From Parapedobacter luteus (lineage in GTDB: Bacteria > Bacteroidota > Bacteroidia > Sphingobacteriales > Sphingobacteriaceae), in contig NZ_FUYS01000009.1 in the NCBI RefSeq assembly GCF_900168055.1, forward strand, positions 1 to 64,000: DNA of 64,000 nt, in the 5' to 3' direction. Shown here piece by piece: positions 44,331 to 52,619 of this stretch (within the stretch, counting starts at the first letter, position 1; each line of letters opens with the position of its first letter). The translations under genes and the position numbers were made by a program. The notes under the pieces were generated by a model, which was not told where the DNA came from, did not search any database, and saw only the letters and a list, made by a program, of their open reading frames with translations.

Positions 44331-45554
44331 ATGACCAAGCGCCGACCACTCCTATCAAAAATCACCCAACTTTGGTTAGTGAACTACGTCTTTCTCTTCA
44401 TAGCCACCTCCCAATTTTCTTTTTCGTTCGGCTTTTTCGAGCGATTCATCGAATGGTTCGGGATGGCCATACTGGGGCTGGAAAAAGTCGAAAAAATACA
44501 CCGTACGGGCAGTGGCGATACGCTGTACGATTATGTGGTCATCATATGCTGCGTCATTTTCTCGTTGATCATCGCTATGGCTGTGTCGGCGATCAAGCGG
44601 CGCAAGGACAATTTCGATGAACTCTACCAGTTTACGATAGTGATTGTGCGGTATTTCGTTGCGTACACCATGGTGGTTTATGGCTTTGCCAAAGTATTCG
44701 AGGGGCAATTTGCTTCGCCGGGATATTTTAGGCTTGAACAGAAAGTAGGCGACATGTCGCCCATGGGGCTCGTGTGGACATTTATGGGCGTCTCCAGGTC
44801 TTACACGGTTGTTTCCGGCCTCCTGGAGTTGACAGGAGGCGTGCTCTTGTTCTGGCGGCGGACCAAAACATTGGGCGCGCTTTTCAGCATGATCGTGATG
44901 CTGAATGTAGCGTTTTTGAACTTCTTCTATGATGTGCCGGTCAAGATTTTTTCGTCGCACATCATCTTCCTGTGTTTATTCATCTTGTCTTACGACTTGA
45001 AGCCGCTTATCGACTTTTTTGTGTTTCATAGACCAACCCGTCTCCCCTATGCGCTTTACAGACCCCAGAAGCGCTGGAAATTGGTCACCACGCGGGTCAT
45101 CAAGTATGCTTTTATCTGCGGCAGCATTGTACTGAGTTGTGTGCAAATGTGGTATACGCTAAAAAAAGAGCGGGTGCCCCATGAGGGGGCTTACCTCATT
45201 GACACCTTTGTGCTGGATGGTGACTCCATCCTGCAGCACCGGCCGGAAACGGACACGCTGGGCTGGAGCAAAATACTCATTTCGTCAAACCACCACTTCA
45301 ACTACCTGGACAATGCCGGCAACCGGAAATACTTGCAAATGAAAACCGACACTCTGACGAAAACCATCTCCCTATACAGGAACGGCAAACACGCGGGAGG
45401 GTTGGTATATAGCTTCCAACAGGATTCCGCCACGTTTACGGGACGTTTCGAAGGCCGGGACATTTACATTAAAAGTCTGCGGAAGCAAAAAAATGATTAC
45501 TCGCTTATCAATCGCGGCTTCCATTGGATAAATGACTACCCGCCAAATTGGTAA
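44331..45554 (+). CDS. DoxX-like membrane protein with soluble C-terminal domain
   Basis: The 407-residue protein has an N-terminal membrane segment (about 12-34), another at 67-88, a DoxX-like four-helix part (about 105-235, including VRYFVAYTMVVYGFAKVFEG and the ELTGGVLLFWRR turn), one more segment at 265-285 and a soluble C-terminal domain of about 120 residues. Proteins of this kind occur in Bacteroidota as DoxX-family members without known function. It lies 60 bp after the Nramp-like gene; co-transcription is possible but not shown. Confidence 0.65.
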   Translation: MTKRRPLLSKITQLWLVNYVFLFIATSQFSFSFGFFERFIEWFGMAILGLEKVEKIHRTGSGDTLYDYVVIICCVIFSLIIAMAVSAIKRRKDNFDELYQFTIVIVRYFVAYTMVVYGFAKVFEGQFASPGYFRLEQKVGDMSPMGLVWTFMGVSRSYTVVSGLLELTGGVLLFWRRTKTLGALFSMIVMLNVAFLNFFYDVPVKIFSSHIIFLCLFILSYDLKPLIDFFVFHRPTRLPYALYRPQKRWKLVTTRVIKYAFICGSIVLSCVQMWYTLKKERVPHEGAYLIDTFVLDGDSILQHRPETDTLGWSKILISSNHHFNYLDNAGNRKYLQMKTDTLTKTISLYRNGKHAGGLVYSFQQDSATFTGRFEGRDIYIKSLRKQKNDYSLINRGFHWINDYPPNW

Positions 45555-45699
45555 GCCGGCCGGGAATATCAACTCGGCCAGGCCCTAACGCCGGTTAGCT
45601 GATTTTTCAGCAGCAACGCATCGCGGCAAAAAAGCAAGGCTGCTGTAGCAAACGCGTGCCGCACTGCGTTTATAGGTATATCAAACAAACGCATACCAA

Positions 45700-46320
45700 A
45701 TGACCAAGAGAACAGCTATCTTCCTGACCATCATTGTCGGCCTTTTCCTATGTGCTTCATGCGAGAAGGGCCAAATCGAACACGAAAACCGTTTCGAACG
45801 GAGCTATGAGGCATGGTTAGCCTTCAAGACCGCATCGGGCAACACATACCGCTACGAGGTATCCGGCGGCACATGGGCGGGCTCGTCGTGGCTTACCTCC
45901 ATTACCGTCAGGCAAGGCCGGGTGGTACAGCGGGATTTCCACTACACCGTTTTCAATGATGTGCGTATGCCGGAGGGTGGCTGGGCGACCATGCCCGTGG
46001 AGGAACTTCTGACCCAGTTGGGCCTATCCGCGGACGATTTCGTTGAACGGGAAGGCCAGCCATTCCATCAGGCGCTGCAGTGGACGGAAACTGAGTCTGA
46101 GCTGGGTACGCACGAACGGACACCGGCGAGCGGCATCCAGACGCTCGACGAGGTATACCACATGGCGCGGACCGAGTGGCTGAAAAAACGTGCCGATGCT
46201 TCGGTATCTTTCGAAGCGAAAAACGATGGTTTGATTTCCTCAGCAGGCTTCTGGCCAAATGGCTGCATGGATGATTGCTTCACCGGTATCTCCATCCGGT
46301 CAATTACGGCGATTGATTAG
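45700..46320 (+). CDS. Hypothetical lipoprotein
   Basis: The 206-residue protein begins MTKRTAIFLTIIVGLFLCASC, a signal peptide with lipobox ending at Cys21. The mature part is beta-rich and contains no motif I recognise; two cysteines near the C-terminus (GCMDDC) could form a disulfide. It resembles small DUF-type periplasmic lipoproteins of Bacteroidota. It stands alone, and its 3' end overlaps a minus-strand vapC fossil by a few bases. Confidence 0.75.
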   Translation: MTKRTAIFLTIIVGLFLCASCEKGQIEHENRFERSYEAWLAFKTASGNTYRYEVSGGTWAGSSWLTSITVRQGRVVQRDFHYTVFNDVRMPEGGWATMPVEELLTQLGLSADDFVEREGQPFHQALQWTETESELGTHERTPASGIQTLDEVYHMARTEWLKKRADASVSFEAKNDGLISSAGFWPNGCMDDCFTGISIRSITAID

Positions 46321-46430
46321 GCGGCCGCCTCAGGAAAAGTCCCTTTGAGGTTTGATTGCCGCAGAGGTATCAATCAGATATTCCACTGCATTTGCTATGT
46401 AATTCGGTTAGCTGTTTGTCCAGTTCAACA
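46317..46430 (-). pseudogene. Fossil of a vapBC-type toxin-antitoxin pair
   Basis: On the minus strand 46430-46387 reads ELDKQLTELHSK, like an antitoxin C-terminus. Overlapping it, a GTG at 46386 starts VEYLIDTSAAIK, the canonical N-terminus of PIN-domain (VapC) toxins. After one frameshift the sequence continues GTFPEAA and stops. Only about 22 codons of the toxin remain, so both genes are dead. It lies directly downstream of the broken parE-like gene. Confidence 0.6.
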
Positions 46431-46431
46431 T

Positions 46432-46730
46432 CTATTTAATCACCAGATCTTCCGGATTTTGCTTGCAAGGCCACAATGTATGGATGACAACTGCATCGTC
46501 GATGAATTCATAAAAGAGAATGTAGTCAGAAACAATCATTCCCTAACACCTTCAATAGAAGTCTTGATTCCCAGTTGTGGATGTTTGAGCAGTAAACGGG
46601 TGTTTTTAGTGAAAAGCTTATAGAGTTTTGTCGAGTAGGCTGTACTTTGGCTCCGTTCGGCATAAAACTCCATGATTTCGAAGAGTTTCCTCCGCGCCTT
46701 ATGCGACCATATTATCTTCTTTTTCGCCAT
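46432..46730 (-). pseudogene. RelE/ParE-type toxin split by a frameshift
   Basis: From 46730 the frame encodes a ParE-like N-terminus (WSHKARRKLFEIMEFYAERS) but stops with TGA at 46538-46536. In the next frame an ATG overlapping that stop opens IVSDYILFYEFIDDAVVIHTLW, the usual ParE/RelE C-terminal strands, and ends at 46432. One missing A in GGGAATGATT explains the break. The two pieces could be translationally coupled through the ATGA overlap, but a dead toxin is simpler. The start overlaps the antitoxin gene by 19 bp. Confidence 0.8.
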
Positions 46731-46948
46731 GCATCGTATTCGGTATCCAAGTCATCCTGGTCAACAAACCGGCCTCCCGCGATATCCTCGCGGGAAGCTT
46801 GGATTTCCTGCACCTGCGCTTGGATAAGGTTGATTGCTTGGGTTTCCGTTTTCGCATCCAAAATAGTTTTAATGGCTTCAAGAAACTGTACGTCGTCGAT
46901 CTCAGCAATCCGATGAATCAACATATCCTTTAATTCCAGCGTACTCAT
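46712..46948 (-). CDS. Antitoxin of the 46.4-kb ParE-type module
   Basis: The 78-residue protein (MSTLELKDMLIHRIAEIDD start, DTEYDAWRKRR end) has the length and charged C-terminus of antitoxins that precede RelE/ParE toxins in Bacteroidota. The C-terminal part would wrap the toxin. It is intact while the overlapping downstream toxin is frameshifted. A promoter and a long inverted repeat lie directly upstream (46978-47040), consistent with autoregulation. Confidence 0.75.
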   Translation of the reverse strand: MSTLELKDMLIHRIAEIDDVQFLEAIKTILDAKTETQAINLIQAQVQEIQASREDIAGGRFVDQDDLDTEYDAWRKRR

Positions 46949-46977
46949 AACGAAAAACGTTTATTACCTATCCAACA

Positions 46978-47040
46978 CAAACTTAGATAAATTCCTTCTT
47001 ATATGCAATTTAATCGCATTGCATATAAAAGGAATTTATC
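46978..47040 (-). promoter_or_regulatory. Promoter and inverted repeat of the 46.9-kb antitoxin
   Basis: On the minus strand TAAGTTTG (46985-46978) is a good -7 box with TTG (47008-47006) 20 bp upstream. An inverted repeat with arms 46986-47009 and 47018-47040 (built on GATAAATTCCTT and TATATGCAAT, one base inserted in one arm) covers the -33 region. It may be the operator of the antitoxin and, as a hairpin, may also end the upstream dinB transcript. Confidence 0.6.
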
Positions 47041-47113
47041 GGTCTCTCCTCTGCCATTGAGAGACAGCTTTTATAGAGGAAATATAGTACAAAATTGTCA
47101 AACCGTAAAATGG

Positions 47114-47617
47114 CTATTGTTCCATCTCATCTGCACTGGGCCCATAGCTTCCCGGTATGGGGATATCTAGGAGGCGCAAAAAAACGCCCAGTTGCGCCCG
47201 GTGGTGAATGGTTTGGGCAAAGGCGTGGCGAACCATCCCGTATTTCGTGGTATCCAGATACACGGCGTCCCCGCCACGCATCACCCAAGGTTTGTCAAGC
47301 GCAGCTTCCGGCAAGCGTTGCAGCGCGGCCTTTCCGGCTTGATAGGATTTTTCGAACAAAGCCAATAATTCGGTGGTATTGGCAATGGAGGTAGGCTGAT
47401 AGGCTCCCTCATTGAAATCCAGCTCGTCCTGATCCACGGCCAGCGCATACCATGAAGGAATTTCGGCCAAATGCGTAGCCAATTGTTTCAGCGTCATGCT
47501 TTTGGAGTGCGGAGCCCAATCGAATCGATCTTCCGGCACGAGTGCCAGCATCTTGCGGGTTATCGCTCCTTCGGTTTCCAGTTCGGTCAATAGTTCTTTA
47601 ATGATATCCATCTTCAT
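47114..47617 (-). CDS. DinB/YfiT-family putative metalloenzyme
   Basis: The 167-residue protein is a predicted four-helix bundle of the DinB superfamily. The metal-binding histidines are visible as His49 (LATHLAEIPSWY) and the HAFAQTIHHRAQL cluster (131, 138-139). DinB-like proteins bind a divalent metal; some act as thiol transferases, most have no known role. It is on its own, divergent from the SWIM gene whose upstream region it abuts. A second start (ATG two codons in) is equally possible. Confidence 0.88.
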   Translation of the reverse strand: MKMDIIKELLTELETEGAITRKMLALVPEDRFDWAPHSKSMTLKQLATHLAEIPSWYALAVDQDELDFNEGAYQPTSIANTTELLALFEKSYQAGKAALQRLPEAALDKPWVMRGGDAVYLDTTKYGMVRHAFAQTIHHRAQLGVFLRLLDIPIPGSYGPSADEMEQ

Positions 47618-47740
47618 ACATGTTTGTTGTTATTGAGGCAAATCTACCCACCTCCACTGACAGCCCTATGGCAGCGCGAAACAGCAAATTTAAACCAGTT
47701 CGGATTATTTCAGTATCTTGCCTCCCCAAGAAGGAAAACC

Positions 47741-49501
47741 ATGCTGACGTTAGCAAATTTTGAGGATAAGGTAACCAAAGCTGCGTTAAAAGCCGGAAGG
47801 CTGATCGCTCAACGGGATGATTTCGATGAACTGGTCGAATACGAACAGGATGCTTGGATGGCTTTGGTCCGCGACCAGGATGTTTATCAGGTGGATATTA
47901 TTTTGCGGGGCGATGCCGTCGCCGTCCATGAATGCCAATGCGCCGACGGAAACAAATTGTGCAGGCATAAGGTTGCGGTATGGCTTGAGCTCCGCAGGCA
48001 AAAAGGTATCGCCGCCGGGGAACGCACCCAAAAAACCACAGCCCCCAAGAAGCGCCGGAACCTCAAAAAGCTGGTGCAGGATGTCAGCCTGGAAGAGTTC
48101 CGCCAGTTTGTGCTGGACTATGCCGCCCGCCACAAGGGGTTCAAAGCGGATTTTGAACTGTATTTCGCAGGCCGCGAAGGCAGCGTGGATGCAGGCCAGC
48201 ACTACGCGGACGCAGCGAAAAAAATCGTCCAAAAATACACCCGCCGGGGGTTCATCGACTACCGGGCATCCGGCAGACTGGCCAAGGAACTGGGCAAGCT
48301 CGCCTCGGACGGGAAGCAGTTGCTGGAAAGAGGGAATATGCGCGATGCGTACGCTTTGGTATCAGGGACCCTGCCAGCGGCAATGGGTGCCATCAAGAAA
48401 AGCGATGATTCCAGCGGTTACCTCGGCACGGCTATTCACCTGTTGCTCGACTTACTGGAAAGCCTTTCGGCATCGCCCTTGGCGCCCATCGACCTCAAAC
48501 AGGAGCTTTTCCGCCTGGTGAATCAGGAACTGCGCAACCCCATTTACCACGAGTACGGCGATTTCTATCCCCGGGCATTCGAGGTATTCAAACAACTGGC
48601 CTTACTGTTTGGTGAGCATGACGCTTTCCTGGGGCATGTGGACGAACAATTGCCGCTGGCTGCGGGTTACATAACGGATTACTTGCGGTCTTTCCTACTA
48701 ACGGCAAAAATAGATTACCTGACGGAAATTGGCCAAGCGAGTGAGGCTGAGCGGCTGCTCAATGAACACCTGAACTTACCTGCCGTGCGGGTGAGAAAGC
48801 TCGAACGGGTACTGGCGACAAACGACTTCAAGCAAGCCAAGGCATTGATAGCCGAAGGCATCGCGTTGGCTGAGGCTGCACGGCATCCCGGTGTGACGTC
48901 TATCTGGGAAAAGCAGCTGCTCCGGGTAGCCCAATTGGAAAACGATCTGCCCGCCATCCGCCAGCAGGCCAAGAAACTCGCGCTGGACGGCCGCGGGCTA
49001 TCGCCCGAGCACTACCACGCATGGAAGGCAACCTACCCGCCCGATGAGTGGACGGCGGTTATCAACGAACATATCGAAGCGGTGACCCGGAAGGCTACCG
49101 AACAGTGGATGGCCATGCCCGCGCATTACCGCACGGAAGCCCCGCTGCTGCTCATCCCGCTGGGCCGTATTTTTATTGAGGAGGAATACTGGGACCGCCT
49201 CCTGCTTGCCGTGCAGCAGGAAAACCGCCTGGATACCACCACCGAATACCATGAAGCTTTGCTGCCGTGGTATCCGGACGAGCTCTTGGAACTCTACATC
49301 CACCAATTGGAGGAGTTTGCCGACCAGGCCGGTAACCGCCGTCAATATCAGCAGTTAGTGGGTCTCATGTTGAAAGTAGCTGAAGACATCCCCGCAGGGA
49401 AGCCCCGCATAGCCGAGCTGGTGCAGGTGCTGTACCGACGTTACAGTTTCCGCAGGGCCTTGCAGGATGAACTGGTGAAACTGCTATCCGCCATCGGTTG
49501 A
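47741..49501 (+). CDS. SWIM zinc-finger protein
   Basis: The 586-residue protein has an N-terminal SWIM zinc finger, Cys65-x-Cys67 with Cys74-x-His76 (CQC...CRH), followed by a long helical region with no catalytic motif. SWIM fingers bind DNA or protein; bacterial proteins of this layout are often encoded next to SNF2-type helicases that also carry a SWIM finger, as here 3 kb away (52684-56172). I chose the ATG at 47741, just before the conserved ANFEDKVTKAALKAGR start; a longer frame from 47624 adds 39 unlikely residues. A 23-base piece of this gene recurs at 60916-60938. Confidence 0.82.
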   Translation: MLTLANFEDKVTKAALKAGRLIAQRDDFDELVEYEQDAWMALVRDQDVYQVDIILRGDAVAVHECQCADGNKLCRHKVAVWLELRRQKGIAAGERTQKTTAPKKRRNLKKLVQDVSLEEFRQFVLDYAARHKGFKADFELYFAGREGSVDAGQHYADAAKKIVQKYTRRGFIDYRASGRLAKELGKLASDGKQLLERGNMRDAYALVSGTLPAAMGAIKKSDDSSGYLGTAIHLLLDLLESLSASPLAPIDLKQELFRLVNQELRNPIYHEYGDFYPRAFEVFKQLALLFGEHDAFLGHVDEQLPLAAGYITDYLRSFLLTAKIDYLTEIGQASEAERLLNEHLNLPAVRVRKLERVLATNDFKQAKALIAEGIALAEAARHPGVTSIWEKQLLRVAQLENDLPAIRQQAKKLALDGRGLSPEHYHAWKATYPPDEWTAVINEHIEAVTRKATEQWMAMPAHYRTEAPLLLIPLGRIFIEEEYWDRLLLAVQQENRLDTTTEYHEALLPWYPDELLELYIHQLEEFADQAGNRRQYQQLVGLMLKVAEDIPAGKPRIAELVQVLYRRYSFRRALQDELVKLLSAIG

Positions 49502-49803
49502 TGAGGGACCGCCACAGACAACCCATGCGCAACGAATAGTCGATGGCGACGATGTACCACCGGTATCATGCATCACGGCATGGGCAGATCATGATGTTTA
49601 CCGATTCTTGGGGTTGATGGCTTGCTCATCTATCCCGATAACGACAGAATTGACTACAAGCTGTTGGTAAATTAATTGCAGGAACTTATTGAAAAGGTGA
49701 CGCGGATGAAAGAAATTGTGGAGCGGATTTGCACCGAAAAAGTCACATCAATTAGACGGTGAGTCATTTAATTTTTAGTAGCTTCGTGCTAAAGCAATGG
49801 AAT
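49502..49803. other. Region without a supported gene
   Basis: About 300 bp after the SWIM gene contain no complete frame with a recognisable product. A short plus-strand stretch (about 49615-49675) reads LLIYPDNDRIDYKLLVN before a stop and looks like a protein remnant, but I cannot name it. Confidence 0.4.
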
Positions 49804-50013
49804 ATGGAGGCAATTATGATTCATCCGGAAAATGCCGAACAACTCAAGACCGTTAAATCAGTTTTGAAGGCGTTGAAGGTTCCTTTCGAACCGCAGTTCA
49901 GTACATTGCCGGATCATGTTATGGCCAGCATCGATAGAGGAATGGAGCAAGCTGCCCAAGGCAGAACCATTGGACTGGAGGCGTTCAAAAAGAAACATTT
50001 TTTGAAACGATAA
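49804..50013 (+). CDS. Antitoxin-like protein
   Basis: The 69-residue protein (MEAIMIHPENAEQLKTVKSV) ends FKKKHFLKR and resembles small antitoxins encoded ahead of RelE/ParE toxins in Bacteroidota. GGAGG at 49806-49810 favours an alternative start at 49816. A truncated toxin start follows 39 bp downstream (50053), so the module no longer has a working toxin. Confidence 0.65.
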   Translation: MEAIMIHPENAEQLKTVKSVLKALKVPFEPQFSTLPDHVMASIDRGMEQAAQGRTIGLEAFKKKHFLKR

Positions 50014-50052
50014 GGTCAACAAGCTAGCTTGAACCAATACTAAACCAACCTA

Positions 50053-50136
50053 ATGCAATACACACTCCGATTTACTCCCGAGGCGGAGGATACGTACGAT
50101 TCACTATCATCACAATTAATTGATACACCACCCTGA
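50053..50136 (+). pseudogene. Truncated RelE/ParE-type toxin
   Basis: An ATG at 50053 begins MQYTLRFTPEAEDTYDSL, a typical N-terminus of RelE/ParE toxins, but the frame stops after 27 codons and no continuation is seen in other frames. It is the downstream partner of the antitoxin at 49804. Confidence 0.65.
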
Positions 50137-50195
50137 ATGGCCAGGGCGTTCTGTTCATTCACATCCACGTATATCGGCGTGGTAAGTGTTTAAAT

Positions 50196-50481
50196 TTAAA
50201 CAAAAGGCTCCCTGCTTGCATGAAAAATGGAAACGACAAAAACCGTGTTCACGTTGTCGTCGAACCAGTAGATGATGACAAATGGGAACTTTTTCAGCGG
50301 AGAAAAACGTAGGTTTCCATTTCCCCGTATTTGATAAGTTTAGGTTTTTTAGAATCGTATTGAATCGAGCATAACCCTCTCTCAAAAAACGGCGGGCTAA
50401 TCCTTTTCGCTTTTCTTCATACCACTCACACGTTTCGTAAAGTTCGTTTTCTGCTCTTTTTAACAGTTTAAGGGTATACAC
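50196..50481 (-). pseudogene. RelE/ParE-type toxin with two frameshifts
   Basis: From a GTG at 50481 the N-terminus reads YTLKLLKRAENELYETCEWY, a clear ParE-type start. After ILKN the homologous sequence moves to another frame (PKLIKYGEMETYVF) and then to a third (PLKKFPFVIIYWFDDN through SIFHASREPFV, stop at 50196). A missing C and a two-base insertion explain it. The raw frame ends instead at 50155 with an unrelated tail. It overlaps the antitoxin gene by 14 bp. A shortened copy lies at 61092-61248. Confidence 0.85.
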
Positions 50482-50698
50482 GGTTTAGGTCTTTTTTAAT
50501 GTCTTCCCAGTCACGGGCGGTGGTTTTGCCTGATAGGAAGTCTTGTTGAGTGCGCTCGAAATCCGCTATTTGGGCATCCGAAAAAATGTAGTCCTCTGCA
50601 GATTCCTCAATGGTATAATCTATCCCAAAGCGCTCCAAAATCTCTTTAAGCACCTTCACATCTTTTTCTTTTGATACCGTTGCTGTGATCGTTGTCAT
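50468..50698 (-). CDS. Antitoxin of the 50.5-kb ParE-type module
   Basis: The 76-residue protein (MTTITATVSKEKDVKVLKEILERFG) ends with a charged KTTARDWEDIKKDLNRVYP, as antitoxins of ParE-type pairs do in Bacteroidota. It is intact and has a near-ideal promoter 26 bp upstream, while the downstream toxin is broken. It might still bind toxins of related modules. Confidence 0.78.
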   Translation of the reverse strand: MTTITATVSKEKDVKVLKEILERFGIDYTIEESAEDYIFSDAQIADFERTQQDFLSGKTTARDWEDIKKDLNRVYP

Positions 50699-50723
50699 AC
50701 ACCCATCGAATTACCAATCTAAA

Positions 50724-50754
50724 CAAAGATAATACAAAATTGTTAGGTTGCAAA
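50724..50754 (-). promoter_or_regulatory. Consensus Bacteroidota promoter of the 50.7-kb antitoxin
   Basis: On the minus strand TTTG (50754-50751), exactly 19 bp, then TATCTTTG (50731-50724) match the consensus TTTG-N19-TAnnTTTG. The start codon at 50698 is 26 bp further on. Confidence 0.8.
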
Positions 50755-51056
50755 AATGCAGTCATTGTGTCTCATTTTTTCTTTCTTTGCCAAATCCACC
50801 AACACATCCTCCAAAACTTTCTCTTCCTCCTTGCCGTGAACCCCAGTTCCCCTTACCTTCCCTTACCCTTCATTCGTTTCCTATCCGCATATTCCCCGCA
50901 TATATCCCGGTAAAAGTACCCAAAAGCGGCGTTTTAGCGAAGGTATGGCGGCTATATAGCGGGACAAAGGCATATGCGGAGAGGGCTGGAATGGGGTGGA
51001 GCCATGTTGGCCCCGCTCGGAGACGGCTACGGAGCTTGATGCTAACTCCGAGCGAG

Positions 51057-51125
51057 CTCCTACTGGACTTGAACTGGACTCGTACTGGCGCGGCCAGTAC
51101 GAGTCCAGTTCAAGTCCAGTAGGAG
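51057..51125. repeat. Perfect 33-bp inverted repeat
   Basis: Arms 51057-51089 and 51093-51125 are exact reverse complements around a GCG spacer. Each arm is itself built from ACTGGACT-type words (ACTGGACTTGAACTGGACTCG). A shorter copy with one 11-bp unit lost from its left arm lies at 61273-61330. Frames reading LELDSYW and ESSSSPVG on both strands are translations of this repeat, not genes. Confidence 0.9.
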
Positions 51126-51224
51126 TGCCGTACAAGTCCAGTCTGAGCTCCGAAGCCAAGCCAAGACGTGCAGCTTCACACTTTTTAACATCTACGCATC
51201 GATTTACCGGGTAGATTTGTATGT

Positions 51225-51410
51225 ATGATCAGGAACTACCTCATAATCGCTTGGCGAAACTTATACAAGCACAAGCTACATTCGCTCATCCATATTTAGC
51301 TGGAACACTTATCGCTACCGACTTTTTTACATCGCTTTACCCAGCGTTCGCACTGGCTGGCTACCACCCCGTAGATGTGCTGAAAGGAAACAGTGTTCGG
51401 CCGCCGGCCT
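51225..51410 (+). pseudogene. Permease remnant with internal deletion
   Basis: From an ATG at 51225 the sequence reads MIRNYLIIAWRNLYKHKLHS then a stop. It continues in another frame with LYPAFALAGYHPVDVLKGN, the stretch after the third membrane segment of intact copies, and ends where the AAA gene's 3' end begins. Its first 60 bp and the leader before it are nearly identical to those of the pseudogene at 61622. Confidence 0.85.
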
Positions 51411-52595
51411 TCAAAATAACTCAGCTGGATTTATCGCCAAAAACGCTTCCCATGGAATACCAGAAGCACCCACCAGCAAGACTTTATCCGGATTGACGGC
51501 TTTCCGGAATGCAGGCATACTCGTCCCTGTTTGCGTTTTACCGCTTTTAACTTCGATTCCAATCACTTTCCCACGACGTTCCAACACAAAGTCAACTTCG
51601 TGACCACCCTCCCGCCAATAATGTACGTTATAACCTCCTGAATAGGCGCTATTGATCAAATGGGTACCCACGGCCGATTCGACCATATGTCCCCATTTAT
51701 CCGGAAGCTGGCGGACTTCGCCAAACTGTTCGTCCCGCTGCGCACTGATTAGGGCCGTATTGTGTACCTGGAATTTGGGGCTGGACGACCGCTTACGGAT
51801 CAGTTTTGGATCAAACTTCTCCAGGCCGCCGAGCAAACCAGCCGTATTCAGCAAGTCCAAGTAGTGCGCCAAAGTAGTCGTGTTACCGGCATCGACGAGC
51901 TGCCCCAACATCTTGGAATAGGCCATAATTTTTCCGGAATACAGACATCCAAGTTCAAACAGCCGTTTCATTAAGGCGGGCTTATCCACGCGGGTCAACA
52001 TCAGAATGTCCCGTGAAATGCTTGTCTCAATCAGCGAATCGTGCACATACCGTTTCCAACGATCCTCATCACCGGTCAGCACAGCAGCACCCGGATACCC
52101 CCCGAACCAGACATAGGTCGATGCATCCCAACCAAATGCATCCTGCATCTCCCCAAAAGACCAATGGCCAAGGTAAGACGTTTCAAACCTACCCGCCAAC
52201 GATTCTGTCAGGCCTTGTTGTAATAAGAGCCGAGAAGACCCCAACAGGATTACCTTGATATTCCGTTGCTCACGGGTATCCGTATCCCATAGTAGTTTGA
52301 CCGTCTCGCTCCAGTTTGGCACCTTCTGAATCTCATCAATGACTAATAAAAACTCGTCAGCTTCCTGTTGAAGCATCATTAACCTCGCAGCCTCCCATTG
52401 TTGCTCCAGCCAAGTGATGCCTGCAGCCGGCACCGCATCGGCCGTAACAAAATGAAAGGGGTACGTGTATCCTGTCGTCAATTGACTGACCAGTGTCGTT
52501 TTTCCTACCTGACGCGGCCCCATAATCACTTGAATAAACCTGCGCGGCTCATTTATCCTTGATTTAAGCACCTGTAAATAAGGCCTTTCAAACAT
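51411..52595 (-). CDS. AAA-family ATPase with C-terminal DUF4143 domain
   Basis: The 394-residue protein has an N-terminal AAA_14-type ATPase: Walker A GPRQVGKTT (26-34), Walker B EFLLVIDEIQ (81-90) and a GSSRLLLQQG sensor-like motif. The C-terminal DUF4143 domain contains EVDFVLERRGKVIGIEVKSG, a PD-(D/E)xK-like core (E-V-D ... E-V-K) seen in nuclease folds, though no nuclease activity is established for the family. These genes are common, scattered and often horizontally moved. Its 3' end abuts a permease pseudogene. Overlapping dyads lie just upstream of its start. Confidence 0.9.
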   Translation of the reverse strand: MFERPYLQVLKSRINEPRRFIQVIMGPRQVGKTTLVSQLTTGYTYPFHFVTADAVPAAGITWLEQQWEAARLMMLQQEADEFLLVIDEIQKVPNWSETVKLLWDTDTREQRNIKVILLGSSRLLLQQGLTESLAGRFETSYLGHWSFGEMQDAFGWDASTYVWFGGYPGAAVLTGDEDRWKRYVHDSLIETSISRDILMLTRVDKPALMKRLFELGCLYSGKIMAYSKMLGQLVDAGNTTTLAHYLDLLNTAGLLGGLEKFDPKLIRKRSSSPKFQVHNTALISAQRDEQFGEVRQLPDKWGHMVESAVGTHLINSAYSGGYNVHYWREGGHEVDFVLERRGKVIGIEVKSGKTQTGTSMPAFRKAVNPDKVLLVGASGIPWEAFLAINPAELF

Positions 52596-52619
52596 ATCTT
52601 TGGAATTACCTCAATATAA

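Larger units (their letters stand above)
50699..51224. other. Non-coding region with promoter, pyrimidine-rich stretch, palindrome and permease leader
   Basis: No gene is supported in these 526 bp. They hold the minus-strand antitoxin promoter (50724-50754), a C/T-rich stretch (about 50765-50880), a 69-bp palindrome (51057-51125) and a leader (51165-51224) with TAGATTTG at 51212-51219. The last two recur in the same order at 61273-61621. Confidence 0.65.

Noticed and set aside
50155-50481. The 108-codon frame as an intact toxin
   Set aside because: Only its first ~48 residues are ParE-like; the true continuation lies in two other frames, so it is a pseudogene.
50881-51214. Frames on both strands reading LELDSYW and ESSSSPVG
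   Set aside because: They cross the perfect palindrome, so similar peptides appear on both strands. This is a repeat artefact.
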